Below, in pieces: positions 1-5,045 of a DNA stretch of 5,045 bases. The notes beneath the pieces are model-generated. The model searched no databases and had not been told where the DNA came from. It saw nothing but the letters and a program-made list of their open reading frames with translations. The position numbers were made by a program, and so were the translations under genes. How positions within the stretch are numbered: position 1 is the stretch's first letter; each line of letters begins with the position of its first letter. Location: assembly GCA_002343715.1 (NCBI GenBank), contig DDSA01000234.1, forward strand, positions 1 to 5,045, given 5' to 3'. This stretch comes from Phycisphaerales bacterium UBA2402 (GTDB lineage: Bacteria > Planctomycetota > Phycisphaerae > Phycisphaerales > UBA1924).

Positions 1-1
1 G

Positions 2-1612
2 GCCGCGGGGGATCGTGCCGCCGCCCGTCACGCCCTCGGACGCGCCCTGTCCGCGTCGGAGTTCTCCGCATCCATCGGTCGTCCCAACCAGGAACGCGTC
101 ATCGCCCGTATCGCGGGCGAACTGGTGCCGCTGGCCTCGTCGCCGGGAGATGAAGAGCCGGTGTACCGCCTCCTGCGGAGGCTTGCTTCGGATTACCCAG
201 GGCTGACGATCACCCTCTCGAACGGATCGACCACCGCGGCCCAGGCCGCCGATGCGATCGGCGGCACGCTCGCCCGAAACACCGGCACGCCGCGGATCGG
301 CGGACGTCTCTCCGCGACGGGCGTTCAGTCCCTTGCATCATGGGAACCAGTGGCCTCCGTCTCGCGCTCGCTCCCGGGATCGTCCACCGCCAGTCTCGTC
401 ATGCTCTCCGAGCCTGCCGGCCGCGTCGCCCTCTGGGCCGTCGCCGTCGAGGACGGCATGCTGCGCCAGGTCTGGTCCCGCCCCTTCGAAGCCCGTCCCA
501 CGGTTGTGCGAGTGACCCCCGATGAGACCGTCCTGTTCTGGCCAACCGCCACGGGCGGACACGCCGAAGCCATCCGGAATGTCGGCGGGCAGAATGACAT
601 CGGCACCACCATCTGGAAGTCCCAGGAGTTCGGGGGCCTTTTCCCGCCGCCGGAACTCTCTGAATCTCCCGACAGGTTCGCCACGCCCCTCGACGGCTCC
701 GTCCGGCCCGATGACCTCATGGTTCTCGCCGGCGAAGGACACATCGTTGTGGCACAGCGTCGCGGGCGGGCCGCGGCCTTCGACGCCCGCAGCGGCAGAA
801 CCCTGTGGGGCAGGCAACTCCCCATCGGCCGTGTCTTCGAGGCCGAGTTATGCGGCGAGCATCTGGTCCTCGGCGGGGCACGGCCGGGAGCCGAGGGAGA
901 AAAGAAGTGGACCGCCGCCGTCGCCTCTTTTTCCGTGCGGGACGGTTCTCCCAAAGGCAGCCTCGCCCCGGACCTGATCGGCGATCATCCGCGCTGGATC
1001 CGCGCCACGGGCGCGGGCGACGCGATCATCGCCACCTCGCTGGGGCTGGTGAGATTCAACCCCGCGGACGGGGCCGCGGGGTGGAGCGTTCCCGGTCTGC
1101 CCGTGCAAGGCTCGACCGCGGGGTGGATCGTCGGGGATGCGGTCTTCGTCCTGACACCCGAAGTGTCGCTCTGGCGATTCAACCTCTCCGAAGGGCGCAT
1201 GCGCCATGAGCAGATTGACCTGAAGGGGCGCATCTCCCTTCCGCTCTCGGCGCGGGTCTGCGGCGAGAACCTCGTGATCGCCAGCGCGACGGGCCTTGTC
1301 GTCGTGAACGCGCTCGGCGAGACAATCGGCGCCGACGCCCTCGACCGCGACACCACCCGCATCGAGCAGCCCGAGGTGGGAGAGGGCGTCATTGTCGCCC
1401 TCGAGGCCGACACCCGCGACGGCGATGCCGCGGCCGACGATGCCCCGCTCCGCGCCTTCCTCTTCGACAACCCCTCCGGCAAACTGCTCGCGGTCGAGCG
1501 TCTGCGCCTGCTCGACTCGCCCGGGCCGATCGCGATCATCGACGGCAAGGTCATCATCCCTTCCGGATCGGTGACGGTGGTGGTGGATGCGCCGGTGAAA
1601 GAGCGCTCTTGA
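2..1612 (+). CDS. PQQ/BamB-like beta-propeller repeat protein, C-terminal part (5' end outside window)
   Basis: The reading frame is open from base 2 to the TGA at 1610-1612, giving 536 visible residues; the true start lies left of the window. The GTG at 125 is only an internal codon, because the frame continues upstream without a stop. Residues 1-65 are Ala/Arg/Leu-rich and look helical. From about residue 100 the protein becomes beta-rich with recurring propeller-blade signatures: AAAFDARSGRTLWGRQLPIG near residues 255-275, LVRFNPADGAAGWSVPG from 349, VSLWRFNLSEG from 388 and GLVVVNALGETIG near 430-442. The pattern of a hydrophobic strand, then 'fD..sG..lW', is that of PQQ-like (PQQ_2/BamB) repeats. 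Such proteins are usually periplasmic or envelope scaffolds, or the propeller part of larger planctomycete proteins. No quinoprotein dehydrogenase active site was recognised, so an enzyme role is not claimed. No signal peptide can be seen because the N-terminus is missing. The stop lies 32 nt before purB, so co-transcription is likely. The fold is fairly secure; the specific function is unknown. Confidence 0.8.
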   Translation, partial: AAGDRAAARHALGRALSASEFSASIGRPNQERVIARIAGELVPLASSPGDEEPVYRLLRRLASDYPGLTITLSNGSTTAAQAADAIGGTLARNTGTPRIGGRLSATGVQSLASWEPVASVSRSLPGSSTASLVMLSEPAGRVALWAVAVEDGMLRQVWSRPFEARPTVVRVTPDETVLFWPTATGGHAEAIRNVGGQNDIGTTIWKSQEFGGLFPPPELSESPDRFATPLDGSVRPDDLMVLAGEGHIVVAQRRGRAAAFDARSGRTLWGRQLPIGRVFEAELCGEHLVLGGARPGAEGEKKWTAAVASFSVRDGSPKGSLAPDLIGDHPRWIRATGAGDAIIATSLGLVRFNPADGAAGWSVPGLPVQGSTAGWIVGDAVFVLTPEVSLWRFNLSEGRMRHEQIDLKGRISLPLSARVCGENLVIASATGLVVVNALGETIGADALDRDTTRIEQPEVGEGVIVALEADTRDGDAAADDAPLRAFLFDNPSGKLLAVERLRLLDSPGPIAIIDGKVIIPSGSVTVVVDAPVKERS

Positions 1613-1619
1613 GAGTCTC

Positions 1620-1644
1620 GCCGTGTCGTATCATGCACACCGGC
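1620..1644 (+). promoter_or_regulatory. Stem-loop abutting the purB start codon
   Basis: GCCGTGT at 1620-1626 pairs with ACACCGGC at 1637-1644, leaving one bulged C (1641), a 7-bp stem and a 10-nt loop. The hairpin ends on the base before the purB ATG at 1645 and covers the alternative ATG at 1633. No T-tract follows, so it is not a standard terminator. It might modulate translation of purB from the shared transcript, or be chance pairing in GC-rich DNA. Confidence 0.25.
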
Positions 1645-3162
1645 ATGACAAGCCCCTACGACACCTATACGTCCCCGCTCGCCTCGCGCAACGCCAGCGC
1701 CGAGATGCTGCGCCTCTGGTCGCCCCGCCACAAGTTCAACACCTGGCGGCGGATCTGGCTCGCGGTCGCCGAGGCCCAGCACGAGCTGGGTCTGCCGGTC
1801 ACGAAGGAACAGGTCGAGGAACTGCGGGCCACCGTCGAACGCGGCATCACCGACGACGAGATGCGCGCCGCCGAGAAGCACGAGCACGACCTGCGGCACG
1901 ACGTCATGGCCCACGTCCACGCGCTGGGCGACTCGTGCCCGAAGGCCCGTGGCATCATCCACCTGGGCATGACCAGCCAGGACGTGGTCTGCAACGCCGA
2001 CCTGCTCACCATCTTTCGGGCGATGCACCTGATCGACCTCAAGGCCGTGCGCGTGATCGACCGGCTGGCCCATTTCGCCGAAAAGCACAAGGCACTGCCG
2101 ACCCTGGGGTTCACGCACTACCAGCCGGCGCAGCCCCTCACGGTCGGCCGCCGCGCCGCGTCTTGGGCGTGGGACCTGAGCATCGCCGCCGGGTTCTCGA
2201 GCGTCTTCCATGAGTACCTCCGGATGAAGGGGCTGCGCGGCGCGACAGGCACGCAGGCGTCGTACCTGGAACTCTTCGCCGGGGACGCCCCGAAGGTGGA
2301 CGAGTTGGAGCGGCGGGTGATGCAGAAGATCACCGCCGACGCGTACCGCGACTCCGGGTGGTACTTTGATGACGAGAACCCCGATCCGGACGTGCACGGC
2401 CCGGTGGGGCAGACCTACCCGCGCATCGTGGATCAGATGGTCCTGTCGGCCCTGGGCGCTGTCGCCGCCGTCCTCCACAAGACCGCCGGGGACATCCGCC
2501 TCCTCTCCAACCGCAAAGAACTCGACGAGCCGTTCGAGACCAACCAGATCGGTTCCTCGGCCATGCCCTACAAGCGCAACCCGATGCGCTGCGAGCGCAT
2601 CTGCGGCCTCACGCGCTTCGTGATGAACCTGGTGGGCAACGCCTACGACACCGCCTCCACGCAGTGGCTCGAACGCACCCTCGATGATTCTTCCAACCGG
2701 CGCCTCTCGCTCCCCGAGGCTTTTCTTGCCCTCGACGGCGCGCTCGACCTCATGCACAACGTCGCGGGCGGCCTCGTCGTCCACGAGGCGATGGTCAGGA
2801 AAAACCTGATGGCCGAACTCCCCTTCATGGCCACCGAGAACATCCTCATGGCGTGCGTCACGCTCGGCGGCGACCGCCAGCACTATCACGAGTTGATCCG
2901 CGTGCACGCCCGGGCCGCGGGCCATCGCGTGAAGCACGAGGGCTTGGACAACGACCTGCTCGACCGCCTGAAGGCCGACCCCGCCTTCCACCCGCCGGCG
3001 CTGCGCGCCGAACTCGACTGGTCGGGCCTGCTCGACCCCATGAAGTACATCGGCCGGAGTGTGGAACAGACCGAGCGGTTCCTCCGCGAAGTCGTCGAGC
3101 CGCTGCGGGGCCACCACGGCGAGGCCCTGTCTGGGTTGGGTGACAGCGGCCCGCGCGTCTGA
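1645..3162 (+). CDS. purB: Adenylosuccinate lyase, animal-ADSL-like subtype
   Basis: This 505-residue enzyme catalyses two fumarate-releasing steps of cytosolic purine synthesis: SAICAR to AICAR, and adenylosuccinate to AMP. It belongs to the fumarase/aspartase superfamily. The visible hallmarks, in order, are SPLASRNAS near the N-terminus, RHDVMAHVH at 84-92 (His85), the TS pair at 110-111, LGFTHYQPAQ at 154-163 with the expected catalytic His158, GTTGTQAS-like GATGTQAS at 199-206, and the mobile signature loop GSSAMPYKRNP at 303-313 with the expected catalytic serine. WLERTLDDSSNRR (341-353) and ELPFMATENI (391-400) are also typical. The wording is much closer to human ADSL as I remember it than to E. 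coli PurB. Length is near the family norm (human 484), with an extra acidic stretch around residues 235-254. ATG 1645 is chosen because homology begins just after it; ATG 1633 and TTG 1609 are alternatives. No SD sequence precedes any of them. The gene follows the propeller gene by 32 nt and converges with the binding-protein gene. Confidence 0.97.
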   Translation: MTSPYDTYTSPLASRNASAEMLRLWSPRHKFNTWRRIWLAVAEAQHELGLPVTKEQVEELRATVERGITDDEMRAAEKHEHDLRHDVMAHVHALGDSCPKARGIIHLGMTSQDVVCNADLLTIFRAMHLIDLKAVRVIDRLAHFAEKHKALPTLGFTHYQPAQPLTVGRRAASWAWDLSIAAGFSSVFHEYLRMKGLRGATGTQASYLELFAGDAPKVDELERRVMQKITADAYRDSGWYFDDENPDPDVHGPVGQTYPRIVDQMVLSALGAVAAVLHKTAGDIRLLSNRKELDEPFETNQIGSSAMPYKRNPMRCERICGLTRFVMNLVGNAYDTASTQWLERTLDDSSNRRLSLPEAFLALDGALDLMHNVAGGLVVHEAMVRKNLMAELPFMATENILMACVTLGGDRQHYHELIRVHARAAGHRVKHEGLDNDLLDRLKADPAFHPPALRAELDWSGLLDPMKYIGRSVEQTERFLREVVEPLRGHHGEALSGLGDSGPRV

Positions 3163-3179
3163 CCCGTCGCACGCGCCGG
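3150..3179. terminator. Possible bidirectional stem-loop between convergent genes
   Basis: The arms are CC-C-GCGCGT (3150-3158) and ACGCGC-C-GG (3171-3179), giving 8 pairs around one C:C mismatch and a 12-nt loop. It overlaps the purB stop codon and lies between two convergent stops only 29 nt apart. This is where a shared terminator would be expected. There is no T-run on either side, so intrinsic termination is unproven. Confidence 0.25.
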
Positions 3180-3191
3180 ATCACCCCGCGT

Positions 3192-4088
3192 TCACCGCGC
3201 CACCCGCTGCAACCCTTCCGCCAGCGCTTCCGCGAAGCGGATCATCGACGTGCTGGGGATCTGGCACGCCGGGTCATCGATCAGCACCACGCGCCCCGCC
3301 TTGACCGCGGCCAGGCCCAGCCCCGAGAGCGACCCCAGCGCCGCACGGGCATCGGGAGATGCGGGGCGACCGCGCGAGCGGGGCAGCACCAGCACGATCG
3401 TGTCGGGCGCACAGCGCAGCACATCCTCCGCGTCCATCTCGATGTACGCCGCGCCCTCCGTCACCGCGGGTATCGCCCCCAACCGGAGCAGAATGTCGTG
3501 GTGGCACGAACCCGGGCCGAAGGCCGCGGGCGGATTCGTGCTCGCCAGCAGCAGCACCCGTCCGGCGTGTTCCATCCCATCCTTCTTGCGCCACGCCTCC
3601 CCCATCCGCTCGCGCAGCACGGCGTACTCGGCGGACCCTTCCGGGGGTGCTCCCAGCGCCGCATCGACCTGCCGCGCGCCCTCTTCAATATCCGCCAGCG
3701 TCATCAGGGGAACATCGAGCAGCACCCAGCCTCGTTCGATCGCGAGTTCCCGCAGCCGCGCCGGGTAGTCGCGCCTCCCCCACTGCGTCACGATATGAGT
3801 CGGCTCCACACCGAGCAGTCGCTCGAAATCGATGCCCGCCTGATCCCCGCACGTGGGCACCTCACGCGGCAGGAAGTCGTCGTACCCGTGCCGACCCACG
3901 ATCTGCGACTCCCGGCCGAGGTCCCGCAGGATGATCCCCGCCGCGGGGCTGAGGGCAACGATGCGAGGGCCTTTTCCCTGCGCCGCGGCGGCGGTGGAAC
4001 GCTCACACCCCTGGCACATCACCACGGCGAGAGAGATCAGAATCATCAATATCATGGCCGGACGTCTCAGCACGGACAACTTTATCAC
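3192..4088 (-). CDS. BtuF/FhuD-type ABC transporter substrate-binding lipoprotein
   Basis: The 298-residue product resembles the periplasmic binding protein family of cobalamin, siderophore and heme importers (PF01497-like). After the signal region, RIVALSPAAG (42-51) and LGRESQIVGRHGYDD (57-71) match the family's opening 'rIVsLsPa...ilyaLG...vVGv'. CGDQAGIDFERLLGVEPTHIV (80-100) matches 'G....d.E.i..l.PDlVl'. GRVLLLAS (176-183), a distal-lobe segment around 191-216 and EDVLRCAPDTIVL (221-233) follow in family order. Residues 2-24 form a signal peptide: K3, R8 and R9, then a hydrophobic core ending in VVM and CQGC (25-28). Cys28, or less likely Cys25, would be the lipidated residue, but the lipobox is poor. 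GTG 4088 is preferred because it gives a charged n-region and makes a GTGA overlap with an upstream mini-ORF. GTG 4073 and ATG 4055 are possible; ATG 4055 would lose the charged n-region. No permease or ATPase gene is visible, so the ligand cannot be named. Confidence 0.85.
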   Translation of the reverse strand: MIKLSVLRRPAMILMILISLAVVMCQGCERSTAAAAQGKGPRIVALSPAAGIILRDLGRESQIVGRHGYDDFLPREVPTCGDQAGIDFERLLGVEPTHIVTQWGRRDYPARLRELAIERGWVLLDVPLMTLADIEEGARQVDAALGAPPEGSAEYAVLRERMGEAWRKKDGMEHAGRVLLLASTNPPAAFGPGSCHHDILLRLGAIPAVTEGAAYIEMDAEDVLRCAPDTIVLVLPRSRGRPASPDARAALGSLSGLGLAAVKAGRVVLIDDPACQIPSTSMIRFAEALAEGLQRVAR

Positions 4089-4144
4089 ACCCGCGCGGAG
4101 TCCCGATCGAGATTCCTGACACCCTCCCGGCACGCTTCCCGCAT
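4085..4144 (-). CDS. Possible 19-codon leader ORF coupled to the binding-protein gene
   Basis: An ATG at 4144-4142 opens a 19-codon frame encoding MREACREGVRNLDRDSARV and ending with TGA at 4087-4085. That stop overlaps the proposed GTG start (4088-4086) of the downstream binding protein in a GTGA motif, the usual layout of translationally coupled genes. An AGGAGGAG sequence lies upstream at 4163-4156, with 11-13 nt between its core and the ATG, which is somewhat long. Arginine occurs at positions 2, 6, 10, 14 and 18. No family is recognised. It could be a regulatory leader peptide or a chance ORF; no ligand-sensing structure was identified. The transcript would have to start close to, or inside, the divergent gene's 5' end. 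Confidence 0.3.
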   Translation of the reverse strand: MREACREGVRNLDRDSARV

Positions 4145-4155
4145 GAAGAGCGGTA

Positions 4156-4163
4156 CTCCTCCT
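4156..4163 (-). promoter_or_regulatory. SD-like AGGAGGAG upstream of the leader ORF
   Basis: The minus strand reads AGGAGGAG from 4163 to 4156, an unusually good match to the anti-SD sequence in a window where most genes lack one. The nearest start codon downstream is ATG 4144. In the binding-protein frame the next possible start is GTG 4133, 22 nt away and too far. This site is therefore the main support for the 19-codon ORF. Confidence 0.35.
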
Positions 4164-4173
4164 GTGCCCTTTC

Positions 4174-4177
4174 GGAG
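4174..4177 (+). promoter_or_regulatory. Ribosome binding site of the LEPR-XLL gene
   Basis: GGAG sits 9 nt before the ATG at 4187, a normal SD spacing. It supports this start, which also places the LEPR motif at residues 14-19, close to the N-terminus as is typical of the family. Confidence 0.55.
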
Positions 4178-4186
4178 ACACGATCC

Positions 4187-5045
4187 ATGCGCTTGTCCCA
4201 CACCGCCGAACCGATCGAAGCCCTCGAGCCGCGCCGCCTGCTCTCCGCCGACCTCTCGGTGCAGATCGCCTCGCCCGGAGCGGGGGGATCGCTGGCGTTC
4301 GGTATCGAGCAGCGCGCCCTCATCACCGTGCGCAACGCGGGGACGACATCGGTCTCCGACGATTTCACGGTTCAACTGTTCGCCAGCACAGACAACACGC
4401 TCGACAGCGGGGACACGCTGCTGGGTTCGCGCCGCGTATCGTCGCTCAGCGGCGGCGAATCCGAGACTGAGGACATCGAGTTCCGGCTCCCATCGACCCT
4501 GACCGCGGGCGCGTACCACCTCTTCGCGCTCATCGATCCCGACAACATCATCCCGGAAAGCAACGAGTCGAACAACACCTCCGATCCCATCGCCGTCACG
4601 GTCGGCTCAACCGGTGGAAACGGGGGCGGTGGTGGTGGTGGTGACAGCGCCGACCTCGCCGCGGCGATTGTCTCCCCCGCCGCCGGAACAATGCTCGCCC
4701 GCGGCGTCGAACATCGGGTGCTTATCACCGTCACAAACCGCGGCGGTGCGGGGGCCGGCGTCCCGGCCGGGCTGCGTCTCTTCGCCAGCCCCGATGGCGT
4801 ACTCGATGCGGGAGACACGCTGCTGGGGGCGCGGTCCGTCTCGATCCTCAGCGCCGGCGAGGCCGAGACCGAGGACATCGAGTTCACCGTGCCCGCCTCG
4901 CTCACGGGCGGCTCGTACAACCTCTTCGCCGTGGTGGATCAGGAGAACGCCATCGCCGAAAGTAATGAAACCAACAACACCTCCTTGCCGGTTGCCGTCA
5001 CGATCGGCGCATCCGGTAACGGTGGCGGGGGCGGTGGGGGTGGCG
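4187..5045 (+). CDS. LEPR-XLL surface protein with tandem CARDB repeats, 5' part (3' end outside window)
   Basis: The frame is open from ATG 4187 to the right edge (286 full codons). Residues 10-21 read IEALEPRRLLSA, the LEPR-XLL motif found near the N-terminus of many large planctomycete extracellular proteins; there is no ordinary hydrophobic signal peptide. Two CARDB-like Ig-fold adhesion modules follow, at residues 22-140 and 156-274. Each starts DL...I.SP, contains LITV.N.G, LFAS.D..LD.GDTLLG and ETEDIEF, and ends in the typical IxESNExNNTS...AVT.G. Linkers at 141-155 and from 275 are polyglycine. The modules align without gaps, about 69 of 119 residues identical by hand count. CARDB domains are linked to cell-surface adhesion or serve as spacers for other extracellular domains, so an exported structural or adhesive role is inferred. 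More repeats or an enzymatic C-terminus may lie beyond the edge. It is transcribed divergently from the binding-protein gene and has an SD GGAG at 4174-4177. Confidence 0.85.
   Translation, partial: MRLSHTAEPIEALEPRRLLSADLSVQIASPGAGGSLAFGIEQRALITVRNAGTTSVSDDFTVQLFASTDNTLDSGDTLLGSRRVSSLSGGESETEDIEFRLPSTLTAGAYHLFALIDPDNIIPESNESNNTSDPIAVTVGSTGGNGGGGGGGDSADLAAAIVSPAAGTMLARGVEHRVLITVTNRGGAGAGVPAGLRLFASPDGVLDAGDTLLGARSVSILSAGEAETEDIEFTVPASLTGGSYNLFAVVDQENAIAESNETNNTSLPVAVTIGASGNGGGGGGGG
4250..5045 (+). repeat. 402-nt in-frame tandem repeat (CARDB module plus glycine linker)
   Basis: Copy 1 (module 4250-4606, linker 4607-4651) and copy 2 (module 4652-5008, linker 5009 to the edge) have an exact 402-nt (134-codon) period with no gap needed. 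DNA conservation is high locally, for example GACACGCTGCTGGG and GAGGACATCGAGTTC in both copies. Divergence is concentrated around residues 53-63 versus 187-197. This indicates internal gene duplication followed by drift. Confidence 0.85.
4628..4642 (+). repeat. (GGT)5 trinucleotide run within the polyglycine linker
   Basis: Five consecutive GGT codons encode Gly148-152 within a run of seven glycines (146-152). The corresponding linker of copy 2 uses mixed GGT/GGC/GGG codons. Pure triplet runs can slip in replication, changing linker length without breaking the frame. Confidence 0.8.

Larger units (their letters stand above)
4089..4186. promoter_or_regulatory. Divergent intergenic region with promoters for both flanking genes
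   Basis: The 98 bp between the binding-protein gene (leftward) and the LEPR-XLL gene (rightward) must hold at least the rightward promoter. No convincing sigma70 pair is visible. CTGACA at 4116-4121 matches 5 of 6 bases of a -35 element, but no good -10 lies 16-18 nt downstream. On the minus strand TGTGATAAA (4089-4081) resembles an extended -10, but it overlaps the chosen GTG start and would only fit initiation at ATG 4055. Part of this region is also the possible leader ORF. Confidence 0.35.

Noticed and set aside
15..206. A short plus-strand frame at the left edge.
   Set aside because: It overlaps the continuing propeller-protein frame, which is open back to base 2, and is Pro/Arg/Ser-rich with no motif.
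325..954. Minus-strand frame of 209 codons opposite the propeller gene.
   Set aside because: Low-complexity Arg/Ser/Pro translation without motifs, while the plus-strand frame shows propeller repeats.
1609..1634. A possible internal promoter for purB: TTGAGA at 1609 and TATCAT at 1629.
   Set aside because: The spacing between the two hexamers is 14 nt, too short for sigma70, and the -10 overlaps the candidate ATG 1633.
985..3117. A very long open frame of 710 codons on the minus strand opposite purB and the end of the propeller gene.
   Set aside because: The plus strand here encodes unmistakable adenylosuccinate lyase. The antisense product is low-complexity, rich in Arg, Val, Gly and His, with no recognisable motif. 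Long antisense frames are expected in GC-rich coding DNA.
4089..4181. Extension of the binding protein upstream to GTG 4181.
   Set aside because: The extra 31 residues would precede the signal peptide, hiding it from the N-terminus, and show no family similarity.
3498..4502. A 334-codon plus-strand frame across the binding-protein gene, the divergent intergenic region and the start of the CARDB gene.
   Set aside because: It is antisense to one well-supported gene and out of frame with another, and its product is Arg/Pro/Ser-rich with no domain.
4372..4920. A 182-codon minus-strand frame opposite the CARDB repeats.
   Set aside because: It is a shadow of the repeat protein; its own internal repetition simply mirrors the sense-strand duplication.

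Overview
The window is high-GC bacterial DNA, most likely from a planctomycete (Planctomycetota, plausibly Phycisphaerae). The best evidence is the N-terminus of the last gene, which carries the ALEPRRLLSA motif. This LEPR-XLL motif is a hallmark of planctomycete exported or surface proteins. Recognisable Shine-Dalgarno (SD) sequences are scarce and a PQQ-type beta-propeller protein is present, both of which fit. No RNA gene, insertion sequence, CRISPR array or phage gene was seen.

Layout from left to right: (1) the 3' part of a + strand gene for a PQQ/BamB-like beta-propeller protein (2-1612), cut by the left edge; (2) purB, adenylosuccinate lyase, + strand (1645-3162), 32 nt downstream and probably co-transcribed; (3) a short convergent gap with a weak stem-loop; (4) a - strand gene for a BtuF/FhuD-type periplasmic substrate-binding lipoprotein (3192-4088), possibly preceded by and translationally coupled to a 19-codon leader ORF (4085-4144); (5) a divergent promoter region; (6) the 5' part of a + strand LEPR-XLL surface protein built of tandem CARDB repeats joined by polyglycine linkers (4187 to the right edge).

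The genes do not form one pathway. purB is a housekeeping purine-synthesis gene. The propeller, the binding lipoprotein and the CARDB protein all look like envelope or extracellular proteins. The binding protein has no permease or ATPase partner in view, so it must work with a transporter encoded elsewhere or have another role.

The items most worth a second look are the possible leader ORF, which has an AGGAGGAG sequence upstream and a GTGA stop/start overlap with the binding-protein gene, and the exactly in-register 402-nt repeat of the CARDB protein. I found no clear new multi-gene system. The gene families are recognisable, and the novelty is in small-scale features.
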